Made by a program: the position numbers and the translations under genes | Shown: positions 8,101 through 15,118 of the stretch, piece after piece | Position numbering within the stretch: the stretch's first letter is position 1 | Layout of the letters: each line of letters starts with the position of its first letter | From: Actinomycetospora straminea | GTDB taxonomy: Bacteria; Actinomycetota; Actinomycetes; Mycobacteriales; Pseudonocardiaceae | Length of the DNA: 64,000 nt | Reading direction: 5' to 3' | NCBI RefSeq assembly: GCF_028737255.1 | Contig: NZ_JAQZAN010000003.1 | Coordinates: 186,001 to 250,000 of the forward strand | The notes under the pieces: generated by a model | The model's input: the letters and a program-made list of their open reading frames with translations, nothing else | Database searches by the model: none | Told to the model about the DNA's origin: nothing

Positions 8101-9191
8101 CCGGCCAGGGTGATCTCGCCGACCGCGCCGGGCGCGACCGGGCCGTACCCGTCGTCGTCGGGGTCGAGGAGCTCGACACCGTAGGTCGGCAGCGGGCGCC
8201 CGATCGTCACCGGTCGCCCGGGCACGAGCTCGCACCAGGTGGCGGTGACGGTGGCCTCGGTGGGGCCGTAGGTGTTGAGCATCCGGCGTCCGGGACGGGC
8301 CCAGCGCTCGACGATCTCGGCGGGGCAGGCCTCGCCGCCGACCAGGACGCTGCGGACGCCGGGCAGGTCGCGGGGGATCGTCGCGAGCAGCGTCGGGACC
8401 GCGTAGAGGACGGTGACCCGGGCCCGCTCGAGGTGGTCGGCGAGGTCGGCGCCGAGGCGGCGCTCGTCGTTCGGGCCGATGACGAGGGTGGCGCCGACCG
8501 CCCAGGTCGGCCAGATCTCCTCGATCGAGAAGTCGAAGGAGATGGTCATGCCCTGGTGCACCCGGTCGTCGGGGCGGACGTCGTAGACGGTGGGCACGAC
8601 GGCGACGAAGTTCGTGATGCTCGACTGCGCGACCTCGACGCCCTTGGGGCGCCCGCTCGAGCCGGAGGTGTAGATGACGTACGCGGCGGGGTCGTCCTCC
8701 CCGGGCGGGCCGCGGCCGTCGGGGCGCCGGTCCGCCGCGCGGTCGAGGGTGGCGGACGCGGCGTCGACGGCGAGCCAGCAGCGGTCGTCGGGGACCGTCC
8801 CGCACAGCGCGTCGGAGGTGAGCACGAGGTCGACGTCGGCGTCGTCGAGGACGTAGGCGACGCGGTCGGCGGGAGACTCCGGGTCGATCGGCACGAAGGC
8901 CGCGCCGGCCTTGAGCGCCCCGAGCAGCGCGACGTAGGTCTCCGGTGACCGCTCCAGGAAGAGGGCGACGCGGGCGCCGGGCCGGACCCCGCGGTCGCGC
9001 AGGACGTGCGCGAGCTGGTTGGCCCGGGCGTCGAGCGCGGCGTAGGTCGTCGGCCGGCCCTCGTGCTCGATCGCGGTGGCCTCGGGCGTCGCGTCGGCGG
9101 CGCGCTCGAACACGTGCTCGAGCCGCGCCTCCGGCGCGCGCTGCGGGCCGAGACCGAGCGGGAGCTCCGTCGTCGTCTCGGTGGCGGTCAC
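5172..9191 (-). CDS. Pls-type single-module NRPS: adenylation, carrier and membrane-embedded condensing domains
   Basis: 1339 residues, GTG start. Residues about 20-510 form an amino-acid adenylation domain: A3 YTSGSSGRPKGV, A5 NTYGPTEATV, A7 YRTGDLGRW, A8 VKVRGHRVDLGEIES, A10 PTQASGKVDR. A carrier domain follows with DALGGHSLL (phosphopantetheine Ser near residue 554). The remaining 750 residues have hydrophobic segments in three pairs or groups around three hexapeptide-repeat-rich soluble regions, as in epsilon-poly-L-lysine synthetase Pls and the Pls/PosA-type C-terminal domain. By hand alignment to GrsA the specificity residues read D-F-E-Y-L-G-T-V-T; the Asp and the Glu at the third position suggest a basic amino acid. 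No thioesterase or ordinary condensation domain is present. It heads an operon with BPL_N and M1 peptidase genes. Confidence 0.92.
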   Translation of the reverse strand: MTATETTTELPLGLGPQRAPEARLEHVFERAADATPEATAIEHEGRPTTYAALDARANQLAHVLRDRGVRPGARVALFLERSPETYVALLGALKAGAAFVPIDPESPADRVAYVLDDADVDLVLTSDALCGTVPDDRCWLAVDAASATLDRAADRRPDGRGPPGEDDPAAYVIYTSGSSGRPKGVEVAQSSITNFVAVVPTVYDVRPDDRVHQGMTISFDFSIEEIWPTWAVGATLVIGPNDERRLGADLADHLERARVTVLYAVPTLLATIPRDLPGVRSVLVGGEACPAEIVERWARPGRRMLNTYGPTEATVTATWCELVPGRPVTIGRPLPTYGVELLDPDDDGYGPVAPGAVGEITLAGPGVARGYVGMPEKTAEKFLARPGGRIYRTGDLGRWTPDGEVEYLGRADAEVKVRGHRVDLGEIESVLLADPGVSSAVVALQEGDLAAYVVADEAIDVLVARLTDLTRDRLPAYMIPTTLDVLDALPTQASGKVDRTQLPPPAGRRLVAATGPVVAPQGELEEQLAAIWAEATGIPAAELSVEADFFDALGGHSLLAATTVTLMRERGVGGSPAVRDLYAHPSVRALAAHLGTAGAGEVTAAAARPGPVRHTGRRVAAAGAAQAVVLYLLLLVVTLPLSWVYTANDGTVSTEVLTQVLVAGAAAWFGVRWVLPVLLARPLAAGIRPGRYRLWGVTYLRLWTLDLVLRQSPLPVLAGSPFLAPYLRLLGARVGRRVHVAAADLSLPRLLRLDDDVAVGYGAVLHPWAVEDGWVVVGPVHLERRAIAGANSVLSPGSRVRARGMLAEQSALGRDEVVPADTTWAGSPPQEVADQDAALVAMRGAGPLPGWRRRHLPAALAGLVGLELAAVGMVVPSVLVVWGALLGAGVLAGLVATLLAGPVFVVTVCAVVALGRRLVLPRTPVGIHPVRSTLGLRKWVADALLAYSLAFTNSLYATLYTVPWLRLLGARVGRGAEVSTAAHLDPDLLTLGEQSFVADMASVGAATYADGRMLLRPTRVGARAFVGNAALVPSGVGTGDGSLVGVHTVPPPEGVPDDSSWLGSPAMHLPQRQDSGDHPVEETFAPDRARVRRRLAVELVRATLPASLLGLGLYGYLLALSLVARGRDLLPVALVAPLIALAASSAIVAYVVAVKRHVAGTYRPRVAPLWDPFVRRTELVTGLYEAAAVPTLLGMLVGTPFLPVVLRRFGARIGRRTWIATTYLTEFDLVEIGDDAAIGPAVSLQTHLFEDRVMKMSTVRVAPGATVGARSVVLYDATVGADVDLDRLSLLMKGEELGEGGRWRGIPARGVAEPADAVTGDPMTDDPTLELPRLAGATW

Positions 9192-9507
9192 TGATCGATC
9201 ACCGGGTGGATTCCCCCCTCCGACGCCCTCCCGGGGAGGTCGCGTCGGCGGTCGACAGCGGGACGGCCCGACGGTCCGAGGTGACGATGTCCGTGCGGGC
9301 CGTCGGGGGCTGTACCTCGCCGCCTCCGGCTGCGAAACGCGACCGAGGGGGACCGTCGATCACGTCACAAACGGGTAACACGGTAACGCTGGGTGATCAA
9401 CAGGCCGGTGCGCAGGCGTGATCGACCACGATCGGGCGGCATGTGTGCCGAAGCTCGGCTCGCTCGCCACCCGGCCGACCTCGCCGCCGCGGACTACCGT
9501 GCCGCCG
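9192..9507. other. Divergent intergenic region between the Pls-type operon and the mycofactocin oxidoreductases
   Basis: 316 bp without a convincing gene. It must hold promoters for both directions. A less GC-rich patch at 9363-9400 contains a direct repeat GGTAACACGGTAAC and could be a regulator site. The TACCGT hexamer at 9495-9500 is a likely -10 element for the rightward gene. An in-frame ATG exists at 9418, but translation from there lacks conserved sequence. Confidence 0.5.
9495..9500 (+). promoter_or_regulatory. Leaderless-type -10 element of mftOYE2
   Basis: TACCGT followed by 7 nt and GTG at 9508. The spacing matches other genes in this window and supports the GTG start. Confidence 0.5.
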
Positions 9508-11337
9508 GTGCTGGGCCAGGAGATCGCGGTCGGCCGCCGCGCCGCGCCGAGCCGGGTGCTGTTCGGTCCGCACGTCACGCACCTCGCCGACCCGCACCAC
9601 CCGCGCGCGCTCTCCGACGACCACGTCGCGCACCTCCGCGCCCGCGCGGCCGGCGGGGCGGGCGTCGTCGTCACCGAGGTCGCGTCGGTGGTCGCCGCCG
9701 ACCACCCGTACGAGGACGCGCCGCTGGCCGCCTCCTGCCCGGCGGGCTGGGCCGCGGTGGCGGACGCCTGCCGGCCGTTCGGGACGCTCGTGCTCGCCGG
9801 CCTCGGGCACGCGGGCGGGCAGGGCTCGTCGGCGTACACCCGCGGGCCGCTGTGGGCCCCGTCGGCGGTGCCGGACCCGGCGAGCGGGGAGGTGCCGGCG
9901 GTGCTCCCGGCCTCCGGGATCGCCGAGGTGGTGGCGGGGTTCGCGGCCGGGGCGGCGGCGGCCCTGGAGGTGGGCTGCGACGGGGTCGAGGTCCAGGCGG
10001 GGCAGCACGCGCTGCTGCGGCAGTTCCTCTCCGGGCTGACCAACCACCGCGACGACGCCTACGGGACGGACCGTGCGTTGCTGCTGGTCGAGGTGCTGAC
10101 GGCCGTGCGGGCGGCGATCGGGCCCGGGGTCCTCGGCCTGCGGCTGACCGTCGACGAGCTGGCGCCGTGGGCGGGGATCACGCCGGCGTCGGCCCGTCCG
10201 GTGCTCGAGCGGGTGGCGGGTCTCGTCGACCTCGTCGTGCCCGTGCGGGGCTCGGCGCTGACGGTCGGCGCGACCCGGCCGGACGGGCACACGGCGCCGG
10301 GGTTCCTGCGGGACGCCTGCCGGTCGCTGCGGGTGCCCGGCGTGGCGACGGTGCTGGCGGGCAGCGTGGTGGATCCGTCGCTCGCCGAGGACGTCCTGGC
10401 GTCCGGGGACGCCGACCTCGTCGAGATGACGCGCGCCCAGCTCGCGGACCCCGATCTGGTGGAGCGGGTGCGCGCCGGCCGGCGGGTCCGGCCGTGCGTG
10501 CTGACCAACCAGCAGTGCCGGGTGCGCGAGGTCCGGAACCCGCGGATCGGGTGCACGGTGGCTCCTCCTCCGGTGCTCCTCCCGCGGGGCGATGCCCCCG
10601 TGCTCGTCGTCGGGGCCGGGCCGGCGGGGCTGGAGGCGGCGCGCACGCTGGCGCTGGCCGGGGCCGCGGTGCGGCTGGTGGAGCGCGCCGACGCCGTCGG
10701 CGGGCTGCTGCGGGACGTGGCCGGGCTCCCCGGGCGGGCGCGGTTCGCCGACCTCGTCGCCTGGTACCGCGCCGAGCTCGCCGAGCTCGGGGTGGGCGTC
10801 GAGCTCGGAGCGGCGGCCGAGGTGCCGTCCGACGGGCTCGTGGTGCTCGCGACCGGCGGCGTCGACCGCCCGGGGCGCGGGGTGCCGATCGCGGCGGCCG
10901 TGCGCGACGGCGTCGCCCCCGGGCCCGTGGTGATCGAGGACCCGGTCGGTGACGGGGCGGCGGTCGCGCTGGCCGAGCGGCTCGCGGGGGAGGGTCGCGA
11001 GGTGGCGGTGGTGGCGCCGGGGGTGCTGGTCGGGCCGGGGCTCGCGCGCACCGGGGACCTCGTCGACGCCCAGGCCCGCCTGGCGCGCGCCGGGGTGCGG
11101 CGGGTGACGGAGGCGTCGGTCGTGGGGTTCGCGGAGGGGGCCGTCACGGTCGCCGACGTCGTGACGGGCGGGTTGTCGTCGTGGCCCGCGGCCGTGCTCG
11201 TCGACGCGGCCCCGCGGCGGGCGCCGGCGGTGGCGGCGCGGCCGGGGCTGGTCGTGGTCGGCGACGCGGTCGCGCCGCGGACCGTCGCCGAGGCCGTGCG
11301 CGAGGGGCACGCGGCGGCGCGGGAGCTGCTGGCGTGA
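9508..11337 (+). CDS. Mycofactocin-associated FadH/OYE-type oxidoreductase 2
   Basis: 609 residues from the GTG at 9508. It has an N-terminal old-yellow-enzyme TIM barrel binding FMN (first 340 residues) and a C-terminal FAD/NAD-binding part starting at VLVVGAGPAGLEAA near residue 365, the architecture of 2,4-dienoyl-CoA reductase FadH. The mycofactocin subgroup is inferred from the adjacent partner OYE and mftE. The iron-sulfur motif is degenerate: CVLTNQQC followed by GCTV, with Thr where the second of four Cys is expected. Barrel residues GQHALLRQFLSGLTN replace the usual YLxxQFLSP..N. It overlaps the next gene by 4 bp (GTGA). Substrate unknown. Confidence 0.82.
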   Translation: MLGQEIAVGRRAAPSRVLFGPHVTHLADPHHPRALSDDHVAHLRARAAGGAGVVVTEVASVVAADHPYEDAPLAASCPAGWAAVADACRPFGTLVLAGLGHAGGQGSSAYTRGPLWAPSAVPDPASGEVPAVLPASGIAEVVAGFAAGAAAALEVGCDGVEVQAGQHALLRQFLSGLTNHRDDAYGTDRALLLVEVLTAVRAAIGPGVLGLRLTVDELAPWAGITPASARPVLERVAGLVDLVVPVRGSALTVGATRPDGHTAPGFLRDACRSLRVPGVATVLAGSVVDPSLAEDVLASGDADLVEMTRAQLADPDLVERVRAGRRVRPCVLTNQQCRVREVRNPRIGCTVAPPPVLLPRGDAPVLVVGAGPAGLEAARTLALAGAAVRLVERADAVGGLLRDVAGLPGRARFADLVAWYRAELAELGVGVELGAAAEVPSDGLVVLATGGVDRPGRGVPIAAAVRDGVAPGPVVIEDPVGDGAAVALAERLAGEGREVAVVAPGVLVGPGLARTGDLVDAQARLARAGVRRVTEASVVGFAEGAVTVADVVTGGLSSWPAAVLVDAAPRRAPAVAARPGLVVVGDAVAPRTVAEAVREGHAAARELLA

Positions 11338-13232
11338 GCGTCCTGGGCGAGCCGCTGCGGCTCGGGCCGCGCGTCGTCCGCAACCGGATCGTCTTCCCCG
11401 CACACCTGACGAACGCCGCCGTGGCGCGCCGGCCGAGCGCGCAGCACGCCGCGTACTACGGCGCCCGCGCGGCGGGCGGGGTCGGCATGGTGATCACCGA
11501 GGAGCAGTCGGTCGACCCCGCCGACCGGCCCTACGAGAAGCTCGTCGACGGCACCGACCCGGCGGTCGTGCCCGGCTACCGGGCGATCGCCGACGCCGTG
11601 CACGCCCACGGCGCGCTCGTGCTGGCGCAGCTCGGGCACAACGGCGGGCAGTCGTCGTCGCTGTACTCCCGGGCGCCGGTCGACGGCGCCGACGACGAGC
11701 CCGACCCGATGTTCCGGGAGGTCCCGCGGCCGCTGTCGGACGCCGGGCTCGCGCGGCTGGTGGACGGGTTCGGGCTGGTCGCGGAGCACGTGGTGGCGGG
11801 CGGGCTCGACGGCGTCGAGATCCAGTGCTCGCAGGCGTCGCTGATCCGGCAGCTGTTCTCGGCGCGCTCGTCGCGGGCGCTGCCGTTCCTGGTCGCGGTG
11901 CTGCGCGCGGTGCGGTCGGCGGTGGGTCCCGACGGGGTGCTCGGCGTGCGCGTCCAGGGCGACGAGGGGTTCGCGGGCGGGCTCGCCACCTCCGACGCCG
12001 TCGCGGTGGCCGTCGCCGTCGAGACGCTCGTGGACTACGTCAACACCGCGGTCGGCGTCGCCACCCGGACCCTGCCGCTGATCGAGCCACCGATGGGCGT
12101 GCCGGCGGGGTACGCGGCGCACGTGCCGTCGGCGGTGCGGGCGGCGGTGTCGGTGCCGGTGCTCGGGGTGGGGCGCTTCACGACGCCCGAGCAGGCGCGC
12201 GAGGCCGTGGCGTCGGGGTCGTGCGACCTCGTGGGCGTCGTGCGGGGGCAGATCGCGGACCCGGGGTTCGCGACGAAGGCCCTGCGGGGCGGGCGGGTGC
12301 GGCGGTGCATCGGCTGCAACCAGGAGTGCATCGCGCGCGTGGGGCTGAACCAGCGGCTGGGGTGCGCGGTGAACCCGGCGGCGGGGCGCGAGTCCTCTGT
12401 TGCAGCGAACGGGTATCTCGCTGCTTCTACGCGCACGACGTCCCCGTTCGCGCGCGTGCTCGTCGTCGGCGGCGGGCCCGCGGGGCTGGCGGCGGCGGTC
12501 GCGGCGGCGCGGGACGGGCACGCGGTGACCCTCGCCGAGCGCCGCGACGTCCTCGGCGGCCAGCTCGCCATCGCCTCCCGGGGCCCCGAGCGCCGGGAGC
12601 TGGCGAACCTCGTCGCCGACCTGGCGCACGAGGCCCGCGACCTCGGGGTCGTCGTGCGGCTGCGGACGCCCGTCGAGGACGTGCACGGGATCGACGCCGT
12701 CGTCCTCGCCACCGGCGCGCGCCCGGCGCTCCCGGCCTGGGCGGGCGGGCACGCGCGGGTCGTCGACGTCACCGAGGTGCTCACCGGGCGGGTCGCACCG
12801 AGCGGGCGGGTGCTGGTCGTCGACGAGGGGCGGGGCCACGCGGCGACGTCGACCGCGGAGCTGCTCGCGCGCCGGGGTGCGTCGGTGGCGACGTTGACCC
12901 CGGCGCTGGTGGTGGCGGGCGACCTCGCGCCGACCCTCGACCGCGAGCGCTGGCGCCGCCGCGCCGCCGAGGTGGGGATCGCCGAGTACACGGACCGGGT
13001 GGTGCTCGCAGCGCACGACGGCCTGGTGCTCGACGTGCTCCACCACCTCACCGGTGAGGTCACGCCGTGGCCCGCCGACTGGGTCGTGCACGCGGGGCCG
13101 CCGACCCCGCACGTCCCGGAGCTGGTCACCGACGTCCCGGTCTTCCGCGTCGGCGACTGCCTCGCCCCGCGCGGCATCGACGCCGCGGTCCGCGAGGGCA
13201 CGGCGGTACGTGAGCGGTTTTCCCGGCTATAG
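11334..13232 (+). CDS. Mycofactocin-associated FadH/OYE-type oxidoreductase 1
   Basis: 632 residues, GTG start overlapping the preceding stop. Same architecture as its neighbour: an FMN-binding OYE barrel, a 4Fe-4S loop and a FAD/NAD(P) domain. Here the cluster motif is complete: CIGCNQEC then, 11 residues on, C in GCAVNPA. The second Rossmann motif is VLVVGGGPAGLAAA near residue 375. A less GC-rich stretch at 12394-12440 encodes a Ser/Thr/Ala-rich linker between the two halves. The last residues and the TAG stop lie inside a long hairpin (13210-13249). The partner genes and mftE downstream suggest redox chemistry linked to mycofactocin. Confidence 0.87.
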   Translation: MSVLGEPLRLGPRVVRNRIVFPAHLTNAAVARRPSAQHAAYYGARAAGGVGMVITEEQSVDPADRPYEKLVDGTDPAVVPGYRAIADAVHAHGALVLAQLGHNGGQSSSLYSRAPVDGADDEPDPMFREVPRPLSDAGLARLVDGFGLVAEHVVAGGLDGVEIQCSQASLIRQLFSARSSRALPFLVAVLRAVRSAVGPDGVLGVRVQGDEGFAGGLATSDAVAVAVAVETLVDYVNTAVGVATRTLPLIEPPMGVPAGYAAHVPSAVRAAVSVPVLGVGRFTTPEQAREAVASGSCDLVGVVRGQIADPGFATKALRGGRVRRCIGCNQECIARVGLNQRLGCAVNPAAGRESSVAANGYLAASTRTTSPFARVLVVGGGPAGLAAAVAAARDGHAVTLAERRDVLGGQLAIASRGPERRELANLVADLAHEARDLGVVVRLRTPVEDVHGIDAVVLATGARPALPAWAGGHARVVDVTEVLTGRVAPSGRVLVVDEGRGHAATSTAELLARRGASVATLTPALVVAGDLAPTLDRERWRRRAAEVGIAEYTDRVVLAAHDGLVLDVLHHLTGEVTPWPADWVVHAGPPTPHVPELVTDVPVFRVGDCLAPRGIDAAVREGTAVRERFSRL

Positions 13233-13249
13233 CCGGGAAAATCACTCAC
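13210..13249. terminator. 40 bp near-perfect hairpin overlapping the mftOYE1 stop
   Basis: Arms GTGAGCGGTTTTCCCGGCTA and TAGCCGGGAAAATCACTCAC are inverted repeats with two mismatches and no loop. The TAG stop of the upstream gene is at the centre. It has internal A/T runs unlike the flanks. It could end or attenuate transcription before mftE. Confidence 0.7.
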
Positions 13250-13250
13250 A

Positions 13251-13256
13251 TAGGGT
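13251..13256 (+). promoter_or_regulatory. Leaderless-type -10 element of mftE
   Basis: TAGGGT, 7 nt, then GTG at 13264. It lies directly behind the hairpin, so mftE may have its own promoter. Confidence 0.55.
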
Positions 13257-13263
13257 CGGCGCC

Positions 13264-13941
13264 GTGCAGATCGGCGAGGCCCCGTGGGCGGAGTGCGCGG
13301 ACGTCCCGCTGCTGCTGGTGCCGATCGGGGCCACGGAGCAGCACGGCCCCCACCTGCCCCTCGGCACCGACACCACCGTCGCCGCCACCGTCGCCGCGCG
13401 CAGCGGCCTGCCCACCGCGCCCGCGCTGCCCTACGGCGCGTCCGGCGAGCACGAGGGCTTCCCGGGCACCGTCTCGATCGGCACCGAGACCCTGGCCGCC
13501 GTCGTCGTCGAGCTCGGGCGCTCCGCGTGCCGCTTCGCCCGCCGCCTGCTGCTCGTCAACGGGCACGGCGGCAACGTCGGCGCGCTGCGGGTGGCCGTGC
13601 CGATGCTGCGCGCCGAGGGCCGCGACGTCGCCTGGTTCCCGTGCGGGGTGCCGGGGGCCGACGCGCACGCCGGGCGCCACGAGACGTCGGTGATGCTCGC
13701 GCTCGCGCCCGGCACGGTCCGCGACGACCTCGCCGTGCCCGGCAACACCGCACCGCTGCGCGAGCTCATGCCCGCGATCGCCGCCGGCTCGGTCCGCGAC
13801 GTCAGCCCGTCCGGCGTCCTCGGCGACCCGACCGGGGCGAGCGGCGCCGAGGGCGCGGAGACGGTGGCCGTGATGGTGGCCGGCCTGCGCACGGCGTCCG
13901 AACGGTGGGTCGTCGACGAGGCGACCGGGCGCCTCACCTGA
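13264..13941 (+). CDS. mftE: Mycofactocin precursor peptidase MftE (creatininase family)
   Basis: 225 residues, GTG start at the expected distance from a -10 element. Creatininase-fold metal ligands are visible: PIGATEQHGPHLPLGTDT near residue 20, YGASGEHEGFPGTVS near residue 56, VNGHGGN near 97 and DAHAGRHETS near 134. In the known pathway MftE cleaves the modified C-terminal Val-Tyr dipeptide from the MftA precursor. The mftA, B, C and D genes that normally precede mftE are not in this window; two OYE genes precede it instead. The match to MftE rather than other creatininases rests on YGASGEH..FPGTVSIG and VSPSGVLGDPTGAS. Confidence 0.9.
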   Translation: MQIGEAPWAECADVPLLLVPIGATEQHGPHLPLGTDTTVAATVAARSGLPTAPALPYGASGEHEGFPGTVSIGTETLAAVVVELGRSACRFARRLLLVNGHGGNVGALRVAVPMLRAEGRDVAWFPCGVPGADAHAGRHETSVMLALAPGTVRDDLAVPGNTAPLRELMPAIAAGSVRDVSPSGVLGDPTGASGAEGAETVAVMVAGLRTASERWVVDEATGRLT

Positions 13942-14019
13942 GCCCGGCCGCCCGGACGACCGCGGCCCGACCACGCTCGTCCTCGCGCCGTTCACACCCC
14001 CGGCGGACACTCGGGCAGC

Positions 14020-14454
14020 ATGACCGGACTGCTCGCCGGCGACGATCTCCTGGCCCGCGCCGAGGCCGCGCTCGCGGTGGCGCTCCCCGACGCGCTGGGC
14101 GTCGAGTTCGTCGACCCGCACGCCCCCCTCGACGGCGTCGTCCTGCCCGTCACCGGCCTCGCCGTCACGCCCGCGGCGACGGCGCACGCCGCCGCGCTCG
14201 GCGCCGCCGTCGAGCTCGCCGCGTACCTCGCCGTGCTCCCGACGCTGACGCCGGCGCAGCACGCGGTGACCCACCAGATCTCCACCCAGTACCTGCGCCC
14301 CGCGCCGGCGGGCCGGCGCGTGCGCGTGGTCGGCAAGCTCGCCAAGCGGGCCCGCGAGGTCGCCTTCGTCAGCGTCACCGCGAGCCTCGAGGACGGGCCG
14401 GACCGGCCGGTCGCGCTCAGCCAGGTCACCAAGTCGATCGTCGGCGCCACCTAG
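14020..14454 (+). CDS. PaaI-type hotdog-fold thioesterase-like protein
   Basis: 144 residues, ATG start 78 bp after mftE. The sequence has the plan of small 4HBT/PaaI thioesterases: a helix with HAAALGAAVELAAYLA (the position of the H/G-x-A/G hot-dog helix), then HQISTQYLRPAPAG and VRVVGKLAKRAREVAFVSVT as the strand pair. The usual catalytic Asp/Glu of the helix may be the Glu in GAAVELAA. The substrate is unknown. It sits between mftE and a phosphoribosyltransferase, which is not the usual mycofactocin order. Confidence 0.7.
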   Translation: MTGLLAGDDLLARAEAALAVALPDALGVEFVDPHAPLDGVVLPVTGLAVTPAATAHAAALGAAVELAAYLAVLPTLTPAQHAVTHQISTQYLRPAPAGRRVRVVGKLAKRAREVAFVSVTASLEDGPDRPVALSQVTKSIVGAT

Positions 14455-14457
14455 CAT
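14452..14457 (+). promoter_or_regulatory. Leaderless-type -10 element of the phosphoribosyltransferase gene
   Basis: TAGCAT overlaps the TAG stop of the thioesterase gene and is followed by 7 nt and GTG at 14465. Confidence 0.5.
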
Positions 14458-14464
14458 CGGCGCG

Positions 14465-15085
14465 GTGCACCGCTTCGCCGACCGGACCGCCGCCGGGCAC
14501 GCGCTGGGCGAGCAGCTGGCCGGCCTCGGGCTCGACCGCCCGCTGCTCGTCGGGCTGGCGCGCGGCGGGGTGCCGGTGGCGGTCGCGGCGGCGGCGGTGC
14601 TGGGCGCGGACGTCGACGTCGGGGTCGCCCGCAAGATCACCGCGCCGGAGCGGCCCGAGGCGGGGCTGGGCGCGGTCGCGGTGGACGGCGAGCCGGTGTG
14701 GTTCGAGCGGGCCCTGCACCACGCCGGGCTGACCCCCGAGGCGCTGGCCGACGCGGTCGCCGCCGAGCGGGCGGAGGCGGTGCGGCGCGAGGCGGCCTAC
14801 GGCGCGGGGTGGCGCCCGCGCGCCGCCGGTCGGGACGTCGTGCTCGTCGACGACGGCATCGCCACCGGGGTGACGGTGCGCGCGGCCCTCGGCGCGATCG
14901 CCGCCGCCCGGCCGGCACGGCTCGTGCTCGGCGTGCCGGTCGCGTCGCCGCCGTCGCTGGCGCGACTGGGCGACGTGGAGGTCGTGGCCGTGCTGGTGCC
15001 CGAGGACTTCCGGGCGGTCGGCGACCTCTACGACGACTTCGGCCAGCTCTCCGACGACGACGTCCGGCGTGTGCTGGATCGCTGA
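14465..15085 (+). CDS. Phosphoribosyltransferase-family protein
   Basis: 206 residues, GTG start. A type I PRTase fold is shown by LLVGLARGGVPVAVAAA near residue 27 and the PRPP-binding loop VVLVDDGIATGVTVRAAL near residue 124, with two acidic residues followed by small residues and Thr. RKITAPERPEAGLGAV near residue 60 matches predicted phosphoribosyltransferases often found alone or fused to hydrolases in actinobacteria. The base or acceptor is not known. It lies just before mftF. Confidence 0.82.
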   Translation: MHRFADRTAAGHALGEQLAGLGLDRPLLVGLARGGVPVAVAAAAVLGADVDVGVARKITAPERPEAGLGAVAVDGEPVWFERALHHAGLTPEALADAVAAERAEAVRREAAYGAGWRPRAAGRDVVLVDDGIATGVTVRAALGAIAAARPARLVLGVPVASPPSLARLGDVEVVAVLVPEDFRAVGDLYDDFGQLSDDDVRRVLDR

Positions 15086-15104
15086 CCGGCGCGCGCCGGC
15101 TGCC

Positions 15105-15110
15105 TAGACT
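15105..15110 (+). promoter_or_regulatory. Possible -10 element in front of mftF
   Basis: TAGACT lies 8 nt before ATC at 15119. The identical hexamer precedes the GTG at 42800. It fits a leaderless mRNA beginning near 15118. Confidence 0.4.
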
Positions 15111-15118
15111 CGCCGGCC

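Noticed and set aside
5451-8948. A 1165-codon open frame on the plus strand across the Pls-type gene
   Set aside because: It is opposite a gene with clear adenylation and carrier motifs. In DNA this GC-rich, antisense frames stay open by chance. Its protein is Arg/Gly/Asp-rich without any motif.
9418-9507. ATG at 9418 as the start of mftOYE2
   Set aside because: The extra 30 residues are not like the family and the GTG at 9508 has a well-placed -10 element.
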